Shown here: positions 24,881 to 35,300 of the stretch, piece after piece
Position numbering within the stretch: the first letter of the stretch is position 1
Layout of the letters: each line of letters starts with the position of its first letter
Assembly: GCF_022376295.1 (NCBI RefSeq)
Contig: NZ_CP060140.1
Span: 3,414,356 to 3,478,355, forward strand
Direction of reading: 5' to 3'
Source: Nodularia sphaerocarpa UHCC 0038
GTDB lineage: Bacteria > Cyanobacteriota > Cyanobacteriia > Cyanobacteriales > Nostocaceae
DNA: 64,000 nucleotides
The notes under the pieces: generated by a model
The model's input: the letters and a program-made list of their open reading frames with translations, nothing else
Database searches by the model: none
Told to the model about the DNA's origin: nothing
Made by a program: the position numbers and the translations under genes

Positions 24881-26569
24881 ATGGGAATCTCTGATATCCT
24901 CGAAGAACCACAGTTGTTGCGTCTAAATCGCTGGTTTAGTGGAGTGCGCGGCGATGTTACCGGAGGACTAACAGCAGCAGTGGTAGCATTACCTTTGGCT
25001 TTAGCCTTTGCGGTAGCAAGTGGAGTGGAACCAAAGGCAGGACTTTACACCGCTATTGTGGCGGGAATTGTCGCGGCAATTTTTGGCGGTTCGCCTGTAC
25101 AGATTACCGGACCGACAGGTGCAATGGCTGTGGTGTTGGTGGGAATTGTCGCCAAGTACGGTATTGAGAAAGTTTGGATTGCTGGGGTGATGGCTGGTAT
25201 TATCCAGGTAGCCTTGGGGGTTGCGAAACTGGGACAGCTAGTCAAGTTTATTCCTTATCCAGTCACAGCAGGCTTTACTAATGGTATTGCCGTGATTATA
25301 TTTTGTGGTCAATTAAATAATTTATTTGGTTTACAACTACCGCGTAGTGAGCATTTTCTGCCGGGACTTTGGCAAAGTGTAACTCATCTAGAAGCTTTAA
25401 ACTGGGCGGCTGTGGGCTTGGCAATGGTGGTGATTGCAGCCAATTTGTTTTGGCCTAAAATTAATACCACAATACCGGGTTCTTTAGTTGGGTTGGTATT
25501 GGCAACGGGAATAGCTGCTTATTTTCATTTGGATGTACCGACAATTGGCAGCATTCCCCAATCTTTACCGATGCCTCAAGGTATTCCCCACTGGAATGAT
25601 TTTAGTGTAATTCGAGAACTAATTAATCCGGCTTTGGCTTTAGCGGCACTGGGAAGTATTGAATCTTTGCTATCGGCAGTGGTAGCTGATGGTATGACGG
25701 TGAGTGAGAAACATAATAGCGATCGCGAATTAATTGGTCAAGGCTTGGCAAATATGATTGTCCCATTTTTTGGTGGCATTCCCGCCACAGGTGCGATCGC
25801 TCGGACTGCCGTTAATGTCCGTTCTGGTGGTAAAACCCGACTGTCTGGGGTAATTCACGGACTGGCCTTAGCCATGATTATTTTAACTTTAGCACCCCTA
25901 GCCGCACAGATTCCTTTAGCAGCCCTGGCTGGCATTCTCATGGTAGTTAGTGTGCGGATGATTGAGTGGGAAGCTATTAGTTTATTGATGCGTGCTACCT
26001 ATTCCGATTTTGCTGTGATGATTCTCACCTGGCTAGTGACAATCTTGTTTGACTTAGTTCTTGCTGTGGAAGTGGGATTGATTGCAGCCGGAGTCTTGTT
26101 CATCAAACGAATGAGCGATTTAAGTTTAGTTAAAATCCCTGAAACTGAAGTGTTCCCCCCTGGTACGCCTCTGGAATTAGGTAAAGAAATCGCTGTTTAT
26201 CGGGTAGATGGTCCCGTATTTTTTGGTGCTGCGGAAAGGTTTGTTACCTTTTTGCGAGACGAACCAGAAGTAAAATATTTAATTCTGCGGTTGCGGTTTG
26301 TGCCAAATATGGACACAACTGGGTTAGTAGCCTTAGAAGATATTTACCATGATTTGAAACGGCATAATTGCCGCTTAATTCTCACAGGGTTACAACCAGA
26401 AGTTAAACAACTAATAGAACGGTCAGGACTGTTAAAAATCATTGGCTTATCAAATTGTTTTGAAACAACCACAGATGCTATTTGCTCTATCTCTCCTCAG
26501 ATTGCCGGATGTTCTCCATCTGTAACAACTAATTTAAAATCAAAAGAATTGCTGGAATTAAATGACTGA
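24881..26569 (+). CDS. SulP family anion transporter with STAS domain
   Basis: 562 aa from the ATG at 24881 (MGISDILEEPQLLRLNRWFS); a longer frame from 24737 overlaps the ArsR gene and is rejected. GDVTGGLTAAVVALPLALAF, GLYTAIVAGIVAAIFGGSPV and TGPTGAMAVVL are SulP signatures, with about 10-12 transmembrane helices. A cytoplasmic STAS domain occupies about residues 440-550 (AVYRVDGPVFFGAAERFV, MDTTGLVALEDIYHDL). Cyanobacterial SulP proteins include the BicA sodium-dependent bicarbonate carriers. The exported carbonic anhydrase gene downstream supports a role with inorganic carbon, but sulfate cannot be excluded. Confidence 0.92.
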   Translation: MGISDILEEPQLLRLNRWFSGVRGDVTGGLTAAVVALPLALAFAVASGVEPKAGLYTAIVAGIVAAIFGGSPVQITGPTGAMAVVLVGIVAKYGIEKVWIAGVMAGIIQVALGVAKLGQLVKFIPYPVTAGFTNGIAVIIFCGQLNNLFGLQLPRSEHFLPGLWQSVTHLEALNWAAVGLAMVVIAANLFWPKINTTIPGSLVGLVLATGIAAYFHLDVPTIGSIPQSLPMPQGIPHWNDFSVIRELINPALALAALGSIESLLSAVVADGMTVSEKHNSDRELIGQGLANMIVPFFGGIPATGAIARTAVNVRSGGKTRLSGVIHGLALAMIILTLAPLAAQIPLAALAGILMVVSVRMIEWEAISLLMRATYSDFAVMILTWLVTILFDLVLAVEVGLIAAGVLFIKRMSDLSLVKIPETEVFPPGTPLELGKEIAVYRVDGPVFFGAAERFVTFLRDEPEVKYLILRLRFVPNMDTTGLVALEDIYHDLKRHNCRLILTGLQPEVKQLIERSGLLKIIGLSNCFETTTDAICSISPQIAGCSPSVTTNLKSKELLELND

Positions 26570-26772
26570 AAAAACTTTGCTAGATATCCAGCAAAATCAA
26601 CACCTTTAATCCCTAATAAAACTAATACTTTGTATCATTTTTAATTCGGGTGAGTGATTAGATAACATAATCAACTTATGCAAAATTAACCAATAAAATC
26701 ACCACCCTTTCACTTCTATCAGAATTAATGATCTTGTCTGAGGATTAATAAACCAACTACACAATCAAAAGA

Positions 26773-27165
26773 ATGAAAAACATTTTAGTTGTTGAATACG
26801 ACCAAAATTTTCGCAATTTATTATCTCAATTTCTTAGAGATAATAATTTCCATTTCATTGAAGCAAACAATATTTTTATGGCTTCATATCTAGCTCAAGA
26901 ACAGTATCCAGATTTAATTATTTACTCATTGGAAATAGTTGAGCAAATCGGTTATCAAATATTCCAAAAAATACATGAAAATTCAACGACTATGCAAATA
27001 CCTTTGATATTTTTAACAAAAAATCCAGAGATTTCCTACTCAATTAAAAAGATTAATCAACTGGGAGTAGGTATTCTCCTCAAAAAAACGGTAGGATTTA
27101 GTCATATTTTAGAAGTAATTCAGATTCAATTCAATAACAAGTTGGAAAATTTCCATAATTATTGA
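26773..27165 (+). CDS. Pseudo-receiver domain protein
   Basis: 130 aa, single receiver domain. The acid pocket is E8/D10 (LVVEYDQNF), but the phospho-acceptor position in PDLIIYSLEI is Ser52 instead of Asp. The Thr in IFLTK and a Lys in GILLKKT are kept. So it probably cannot be phosphorylated and acts as a constitutive or protein-binding switch. Lies between the SulP and carbonic anhydrase genes on the same strand, about 200 bp from each. Confidence 0.8.
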   Translation: MKNILVVEYDQNFRNLLSQFLRDNNFHFIEANNIFMASYLAQEQYPDLIIYSLEIVEQIGYQIFQKIHENSTTMQIPLIFLTKNPEISYSIKKINQLGVGILLKKTVGFSHILEVIQIQFNNKLENFHNY

Positions 27166-27359
27166 AAAATAATTCAATTGTTAAGTAATCTCAGGAGCGT
27201 TGATAAATGTTTACTTTCAATGAAAAAACAATCAGTTAGAAAGTGTGCTTATTTACGATATGATTAATCAACAAATAATCTGTGAATTGCCATTTGTTGA
27301 AACTGACTCTTGGGATAGTTTATCAGCGAGGCTTTCAGTACAAACTCTACTAAGAAAAA

Positions 27360-27938
27360 ATGAATATTCCTATCAATCAATCGCAGACTGGTCAATGTCT
27401 TTGTTGTCATCCCTTGGCTAATCGTCGTCATTTTCTCAAATCTCTGCTTCCCGGAGCCGTAGCTTTTACTATCCTGCAATCAGCAGCACCTGCTCAAGCC
27501 GAAATTCATCAAGCTAAAGCTTTAGTTCTGAGTTGTATTGACTTTCGGTTTTTGACAGCAGAGCGCTACTTTTTAAGGAAAAAAAAATTCGATGGGGAGT
27601 ATGATTGGACAGCTTTAGCAGGTGCTTCTTTAGCTGTAGCAGGATTCCCTCACCCATCTGATGCGGAAGCATTTTGGGATCAGCTAGATATATCTTATCG
27701 ACTACATCATATTAACAAAGTGATTGTGATTGATCATCAAGACTGTGGGGCTTATGCAACTATGATTGACCCTAATTTAAGTAAAGATTCAGTGCAAGAA
27801 TTGCAAGTACATACAGATTATTTGAATCGCGCTTATTGGTCAATTCGCGATCGCTATCCCGATATTGAGGTGGAACTTTATTTTGCGACTCTCAACAAAG
27901 GAGAATTTCAAATTATTTTACCTAGAGATCAGGGATAG
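27360..27938 (+). CDS. Tat-exported beta-carbonic anhydrase-like protein
   Basis: 192 aa. Residues 22-47 (RRHFLKSLLPGAVAFTILQS, then AAPAQA) are a twin-arginine signal with a cleavage site near AQA. Mature part: CxDxR motif C59-I-D61-F-R63 and HxxC motif H126-Q-D-C129, the zinc and active-site residues of beta-class carbonic anhydrases, in a shortened chain. It would interconvert CO2 and bicarbonate in the periplasm. Close to the SulP gene, which could take up the bicarbonate formed (inference). The short size leaves room for a CA-like non-enzyme. Confidence 0.82.
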   Translation: MNIPINQSQTGQCLCCHPLANRRHFLKSLLPGAVAFTILQSAAPAQAEIHQAKALVLSCIDFRFLTAERYFLRKKKFDGEYDWTALAGASLAVAGFPHPSDAEAFWDQLDISYRLHHINKVIVIDHQDCGAYATMIDPNLSKDSVQELQVHTDYLNRAYWSIRDRYPDIEVELYFATLNKGEFQIILPRDQG

Positions 27939-27976
27939 CAGAAGTCTCTGAATATACTGGCACAGTGCCAATAATG

Positions 27977-28050
27977 GGTATGGAGAGGACTAAAGTCCTG
28001 ACTACGAGCCTTTGGTATGGAGAGGACTAAAGTCCTGACTACGAGCCTTT
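27977..28050. repeat. Tandem duplication of a 37-bp palindromic repeat
   Basis: Two identical units (27977-28013 and 28014-28050), each with the palindrome GGACTAAAGTCC followed by TGACTACGAGCCTTT. The second unit forms part of the extended C-terminal frame of yidD copy 2. Confidence 0.85.
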
Positions 28051-28326
28051 GTGATGGTCTTCTGTGGTCTGTTTCCCGGAATTTGGCAGATGATGATCGC
28101 AGCAATGCTTTGTCGCCTCTGGAACTGGATCATATCCACCAGGATGGAAGGGATGACAACGCAAAATCCGCCGAGTCGCCATCCACCCACCGCGCCAAAT
28201 CCCAAATCGCTCAATGGCTTCGATAGCATACATTGAACAAGTTGGTTGAAAGCGACAAGTCGGGGGAAACAGTGGCGAAATAAACATTCTGTAACCTTTA
28301 ATCAACCAAATGAATAATAGTTTCAT
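28039..28326 (-). CDS. yidD: YidD-like membrane protein insertion factor, copy 2
   Basis: 95 aa. Same core as copy 1 (KGYRMFISPLFPPTCRFQPT, CHPFHPGGYDPVPE). The tail after YDPVPEAT runs into the 37-bp repeats and is not conserved. It stands immediately upstream of, and divergent from, the phytol-kinase-like gene, with a HIP1 site (28326-28337) between them that is also the edge of the duplicated block. Having two near-identical yidD genes is unusual; this one has the more family-like GGYDPVPE. Confidence 0.88.
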   Translation of the reverse strand: MKLLFIWLIKGYRMFISPLFPPTCRFQPTCSMYAIEAIERFGIWRGGWMATRRILRCHPFHPGGYDPVPEATKHCCDHHLPNSGKQTTEDHHKGS

Positions 28327-28389
28327 CGCGATCGCCTAAAATCTTATAAATTAGTAATAAAGGTAAAAAATTCCTATCTTGTAGTTTCT

Positions 28390-29094
28390 TTGTTATCTCC
28401 AGCTATCCATTTCACCTCCACTCCACCTTTGTGGCTACAAATTACCGTAGTTGCAGTTTGGGTGTCATTCATCCTCCTAATCGCTTGGGTAGTATATCGC
28501 TTTGCTAAGGGCGAACCAGAAATAGTCAGGAAAATAGTTCACATAGGGACTGGTAACGTAATCATGCTGGCTTGGTGGCTAGATGTTCCCGCCAGTTTAG
28601 GCATTACAGCTTCCATTGTCGCCAGTGCCATCACTTTACTATCATACCGATTTCCCCTGCTTCCCGGTATTAATAGCGTGGGTAGGCAAAGTTTGGGAAC
28701 CTTCTTTTATGCTGTGAGCATGGGCATTTTAGTAGCTTGGTTTTGGCACATAGAACAGCCCCAATATGCAGCCATCGGCATCATGGTGATGGCTTGGGGC
28801 GACGGGTTAGCAGCATTGATTGGACAACGCTTTGGTAAACACAAGTATCAAGTCTTCGGAGCGCAAAAAAGCTGGGAAGGCTCCTTGACAATGGCTTTAG
28901 TGAGTTTTATCATCAGTAGTGGAATTTTACTGAGTGTGGAAGGAAACCTTTGGCAAACTTGGGTAGTATCTTTGGCGATCGCCTTAGCAGCTACCAGTTT
29001 AGAAGCTATTTCATTTTTAGGTATAGATAACTTAACAGTGCCTTTAGGTAGTGCAGGACTGGCATTTTGGTTAATTACAGCAATTTTCAGGTAA
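28390..29094 (+). CDS. Phytol/dolichol kinase-like integral membrane protein
   Basis: 234 aa from a TTG start. Six to seven hydrophobic helices. EPEIVRKIVHIGTGNVIMLA, GTFFYAVSMGILVAWFW, MAWGDGLAALIGQRFGKHKY and AQKSWEGSLTMALVSF are signatures of the CTP-dependent polyprenol/phytol kinase family (plant VTE5, cyanobacterial homologues), which recycles phytol from chlorophyll to phytyl phosphate for tocopherol synthesis. Membrane-located. CDP-diglyceride synthases share the fold, but the KSWEGS motif favours phytol/polyprenol kinase. Confidence 0.85.
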   Translation: MLSPAIHFTSTPPLWLQITVVAVWVSFILLIAWVVYRFAKGEPEIVRKIVHIGTGNVIMLAWWLDVPASLGITASIVASAITLLSYRFPLLPGINSVGRQSLGTFFYAVSMGILVAWFWHIEQPQYAAIGIMVMAWGDGLAALIGQRFGKHKYQVFGAQKSWEGSLTMALVSFIISSGILLSVEGNLWQTWVVSLAIALAATSLEAISFLGIDNLTVPLGSAGLAFWLITAIFR

Positions 29095-29307
29095 TTGAAC
29101 CACAAAGTGCGGTAAAGGAGTAATTATTGGATTCGATGCCAGTATCTTAAGGTTTTCGAGCCTGCCTCCGCAGGCTTTGTTCCTGTAGACTCGATTTTAA
29201 TCGGCTAGGGGCAAGATACAGCAGATTTCAGATAATAAAACTCTTGTGGTGCGGGCAAGATGCCCGCTACAAGTCTACCTCACTCAGATGAAATCCGCAG
29301 TATAAGA

Positions 29308-32300
29308 TTACTGGGGTTGTGAGCTAATCCATTCCAGAATTTGATCAACCTTCTGCTGCAAATCACTCACCTCAACGATTACCTTACCAATACCCACATT
29401 TTCATCCCGAACCTTCAACTGACGAATATCCCGACCAAAGCCCATCAGCGACGGACGTTCCACATAAGTCACACGGTGTAATACCCGCCAAGTTTTATTC
29501 GGTTTACCCGCTTGGGCTTGACGCAACGCCCGTGCTTCTTCGTCATTACTCGCTAACCATTCTGGGTCAACCACATAGTTAAAGAAGTCTTGGAAGTGTT
29601 GGGTACTCGATTCCAGATAGAAACTCATAAACCGATAACGGTCTACTTTTTCCCCAGGCATAATCGGGTTATCGTTATAGTCCGTCACCCCTTTATTTTC
29701 CATCCCACTCAAGTCAATATTCAACTCGAAACCCTTGCTACGAGATTCGGTTTTACTCATAGTTTGAGTCATGTTAACGGTAGCTTGGGCGGTTAGTTCA
29801 GCCGTCGCACCCCCAACCATAAACTTACCTTCCATCCCCAAAGCTGCATTCATGGCAAAAGATCCACCAATGGTATGTTCGACGGTATTGGCAAAGCTTT
29901 GAGCTTCAGTTCGCAGTCCACCGTCAGCATCCCAAACGTAGGTGTTGACAATGTTACGTTTCCCGGCGCGAACTTGGATATTTTCCATATTTCGTTGCCA
30001 ACCGGCAAAACTTGCCATCGCGTGTGCTTGTTTATTTTGGTCGGTAATCTTACTTTGGATTTGGGCCTGTTTAGCTTGCGAAGCCTGATTTTGCTGCTGG
30101 ACGTTTGCGCTCCCCTGCGCTTGGAGGTTTTTCAGATTTTCAGCTTCGGCTTGTTGTTGTTCCTCGGCAGTCATCTCGGTAGTCGGTTGATCTTCTTCCC
30201 GTTGCACTCCAATAGTGTTGGGTGCAGCACCACTGTTGATGTTCCGATCTAAAGAAATTTCATCAATAAGACCCACATCAAAGTTAGAGAAGTAAGATTC
30301 CCGGCGCTTGTCCTCTGCTTCGATTTGGCGTTTGAGATTGTAGGCTTCTTGTAAGCGATAGTAACTGGCAGGATAGAGAGAACCATACTGCGATCGCATT
30401 TCGGGAACGTGCTTAAAGAAGCGTTGGCTAGTGGCAGAGCTTCCGGTCATGCCATCCAAACTACCATTCATCGTGTAAGCCGGATTCATCAAGAAAGTGA
30501 TGGTGTTGATATCCGGGGGAATGCCATCCACAGGTAGGACTTGGTAGCCCACCATTTTCTTACTGCGAGCCAGTCGGCTGACAAACACATCTGCCAATGC
30601 TGAAACCACCAAGGCATAGCCGATATTTTTAGGAATAAAGCGGTTGCCTAAATGGGGGAATTTGGGATCATCTTCAAATGTACCGCGTAATTCCAATTTA
30701 TCGGTCATGCTCAGAGATGAACTAGAGGTGATACTGCTCTCGTTCTGGAATTGGTAGCTGAAGTCCATGCTGCCTTTGAAACCTAGTCGCATTGAAGCAA
30801 TTTTCGCTTGCACGAATAGACCAGCTTCAGCCTCCGTCTCAGCACCAATGAAGGTCTCAACCGCAGCACCTAAGCCGCTATCTTGCGATCGCGTCCAATT
30901 AAACTCCACATCTTCAGTCATGGTTAATTCCACTGAAGTTGCACCGTTATAATCATCAGCTAAGGAGAGGTTTTCACTAGGTACAGGAGGCGCTCCTTCA
31001 ATGTAACCGAGCAAAGTTGGCGCAAATTGGGCATTACCAATCCATTTTAATTCCAAGGTTTCCAGGGGTTTGTCGGGGAATAGGTTCACACCATTAACAG
31101 CAGGAGCCGCAAAAAACCTTCGCATCATCGCCGTTTTTTGCCCCGTCATTGGGTCAATGTTAATCGTGCTATATTCTGCACTCACCACAGAACTGCCAAT
31201 CCCTCCCCAGGGGGCATTACTTTCTTCGACGATGGTAGCTTCGGTGACAGTGCCATCATTAATGCCAGCATAGTCTAAGACTTTGTTCGTCACAATTCCA
31301 TCTAAAGGCAAATAGATTGCCAAACCCGGCTCTTGACCCACCAGACGTTTATGCCGATCAGCCTGAATTTCCTCTGGGGTACGCGCTCGATTCCACAAGC
31401 GGAATTCAGCCATTTGTCCGTCAAAATATTCATCAGGCCAGTTACTCCGTCCGATGTAATTAGTCGTGCGGTTCACGTTATTAGGGAGATGACAAGTTCC
31501 CGATTGGATTAGTTGACCGTTCTTGTAAATTTTCCCATTACCATTCGCATCAAGTGTAACGGCAATGTGCATCCATTTTCCAAGTTCTAGGAAATTAGCA
31601 ACTTGTATATTCTGGCCAACAGTTCCCCGATTGACAAAGAATCCCAGTGTATTACTCGTGCCTGGATTAGTTAAGAGAATGTTATCTGTACCGGCACCAA
31701 TCCCAAAATCGAAGATTCTGGAGTAATATTTAAAGCTGTTGTAACGCACCCAGACTTCTGCGGTAAATCCTTGGGAGTAATTGATATTCATCGCCGGTAA
31801 AGTAATGTGATCATTGACCCCATCAAACTTCATTACCAGATTACTAGGTTTGGTATGACTCAATTCACCAATGGATGCCGCACAAGCCCACCACAAAGCA
31901 TTAGTTATCGTCCCGTGCTTCCCGTTACCGGAATTATCTCGGATTTCCGTTCCCGTGGCTTCATTCAGAGGATAGTAAGCTAACAAACCAGACTCATTAC
32001 CACTGATCAGGGTTTTGCTATTGGCTTCAATCTCCTCATCATTGAGAGCCATTCCCCAAATACGGACTTCTGCAACTTTACCAAATTGCTCGCCTTGGGA
32101 TAAGGCATTGAGTGGTAAGGTTTGATCCGTCATGTTGGTGGCTTCCATGACAGTTCCATTATTTCCAGCCACCAGGTCTAAGACTTTTCCTCCTTCCACC
32201 TTATTCAAGGGATAATAAGTCACTAAATTCGCTTCTTTCCCAGTCAGTCGCTTACCCATATCCGCTTGAATTTCTGCCTGAGTACGGGCTTTATTCCAGA

Positions 32301-35300
32301 TGCGGACTTCAGCAAGTTGACCAGTTGTAAACTCTCCAGTACCCCAGATAGAGCCAATGAAAACAGGTTGGCTAGTGCTAAAGGTAGGTAGTGCTACGTC
32401 CCGACTATTTCTTTGCTCTACAAGCACTCCGTCCAGATAGCTGACAAATCCGTTGACAGTGTTCCGTTTCCAGGTCATCGCAATGTGGTGCCAACTGCCA
32501 TTGGTTGCAGTATTTCCCACCTTGATACCCGTAGTACCCCCATCTGTGGAAATAATATGAAGAGGAGTACCACTATTATGCCAACCTGCAACTATATAAC
32601 CACTTTCTTGCTGTCGGACGGCAGACTGTAAATTGCTGCCCTTGAACCAGTATTCAATGGTGATTTCGTTACCACTGGGCATTCTGGCTGTAGTCTTAAT
32701 ATGGTCATTGACCCCATCAAACTTCATTACTCCATAGTCGGGGGGCTGGCTACTAACTAGATGATTATTGCCGATCGCATAAACATCGCCAATAGGTTTC
32801 AAGGTCGCTTGCTTGATATCTTCTAGCTTTTGCTTGAAGGTGGCATTATTGGGGTCAACACTGAGATTAACCTGAGCATCGACTAAGGCTTTGGCTTTTG
32901 TATCACCGACTTCCTTACCATCAATATAGAAGCGAGTTGTGCTTCCATCACCCACAACGGTGAGATGATGCCAACCGGCGGACAATTCTCCCATACTGAA
33001 ACCGCAGTCATAAAAATATTGTTTCAGTGGGTCATTCGTGAGGTAAATTCCTAACTTTTGATCGCGGCTAACAACAATATGTTGATCGGCATTTTGCCCC
33101 CGGATCAGAGTATTCCATTGTGCCGTTTGTGGTAAGGGATAACAGAACCAAGCTTCAATACTCCAGTTTTCGCTCAGAGACAGGGGTTGATTCAATTTAA
33201 CGATGCTGTTGCTATTACTAAAGTTCAAGCAGGGGCGTTGACCATTGGGAATCCACTGCTCAAAAGCGGTATTCAGGCTGTCAGCCGTGGCATCATAGTT
33301 AGTGCGCCGCATCCGTCCTTGTTTGTCAAAGTAACTCAGTTGCACATTACCTTCGCAGGTTTCAATGGCATTGAGTCCACTAGCGGGACGCACAAAGCCT
33401 AATAATGCTCCTCGTGTCTCCAAACCTTTAGCATCTTTGATAATTAGGGGCATGGTTTGGGGTGTTTGCTGGATCGCTCTGACACCGTTGAGAAAGTCAG
33501 TGTTTAAGGTGTTGATCTCAGTTTGAATGGCGTTGAGTAGAGCAATGACTTGTTGGAGACGATTTTGCAGTTGAGTTTTCTGTGCTGCGAGGTCAGTGCT
33601 AGGAGTTTCTAGGATTTTCAGTTCATTTTGCAACTGAGTTAATTTTTCTTGCGCTCGTTGTAACTCAATCGCTTTATTGTCGAGGGCTTGTTTGGCATTA
33701 GCAATGTTATTATTGCTGGCTCGACCAAGACTGACAATTTTCCACTGTTGATGGTATAGTGAACCGTTCTGCCAAATGCCAATCCGACGATCGTAATGAC
33801 CCGCGTAAAAGTCAGCGACCATATTATTGTCCTGACGAGTCCGAATAGACCAGTAACCCGGAGAAATTTGCTCAAACTTCCAATGGTAAATCGGAGAGTT
33901 AGTGTCAGCATTGATATCTCCTTTTATTGGGTCACCTTGGACGGGAATTTTCAGGGTACGATTGCCATAGGAGCTAATCATACGATAATAACCGGAGTCA
34001 ACAAGTTCAAATTTCAAATCAATGTACTTGCCACTGATATTATTAGTACCTGCCATTATTTCCGTATAAGGATCGAAATGGGCTGTCCATGATTCATCCC
34101 CGAACCGAGAGACAAATTTACACCAGTAGTTAAACAAGTTATTAACTTGTGACTGGTAATTGGTCTGACATTGAGACAGTTGACTTTGGAGACTATTAAT
34201 TAGATTTTGTTGGTTGCTGATTTCTGTTTTTTTGGCAGTAATTAATTGGGGCAGTTGGGTGCTTGAGATTTGTTCTTGAGTAACAATGCCAGCAATTTTG
34301 CTTTCCAAATCCCGTTTTTCTACCAGTAAAGTTCCTTCTTGTTGCTCTTTGACTTCTAATAGTGTTACCTTGCCTTCTAAGGCGAATTGATTATCAGCCA
34401 AAGTTGTCAGGTTAACTGTGTCGGTGTATCGAGCCTCGGTAATTACGTCAGATGTTAACTGAATTGTTTGTTTGCGAATATCTAATGTTGTCCAAGTGCC
34501 TTTCAGATTACCAATGCCAAAAGAACGTACTAAAGACACACCATCAGGAACAACAAAACGGCATTTGGCTTGATACCATCCTCCACCAATATCGTTAAAT
34601 TCGGTGTCATTGGGGGTAATATTAATCCAGTCTGAAGAACTGCGATTATTTTTGCCTTTGTAGGTAATAGCAAAAATTTGGCCACCCAGTTTATCGACAT
34701 TATTCGGGTCTACTGTAGGAGTGACTTTAAACTCAAATTCTTCGGTGTAGGTTGCACCTTCAGAAACCGCGAAGAGTTCTTCATTTTCGTATTTAATCGC
34801 CGGAGTTGTTGTACCCGGTAGGTTGCGGGATAGGGAAACAGCACTGACATAAGCACCGCCATAAACAATCCCATCATTGTTATTCACGGAAAAATCGAGA
34901 ACTTGACGATCTTTTCCTTCTTCAAGAATAGCACCCAATCGCCAGTAACCCACTAAACCGACTTCTTTACCCGTCAGTTGCAGGTACATGGAATCTCTGA
35001 TCTGTTCTTCTGTGCGGGCAACTTTCCAGAGGCGAGCATCGGCGATTTGGCCCTTGTAACAATTACTAACAGCAGCATCTAAACAACCCATGTACAGAGG
35101 TGTTTTATCTACAACCAAACTGCCGCCTGTTGGCCCTTCTGTAATCAGTTTGCCATTGATGTAAGTTTTGGCAGTAGTACCATTGTTGGTAATAGCGACG
35201 TGATTCCATTGATTCCAAACGATGGAACCATTTGGTGTATCAGGAGTTCCAGCATTTGTTGATAACGAAGTATGGAAACGGTGGTGAATGAAACCATTAC

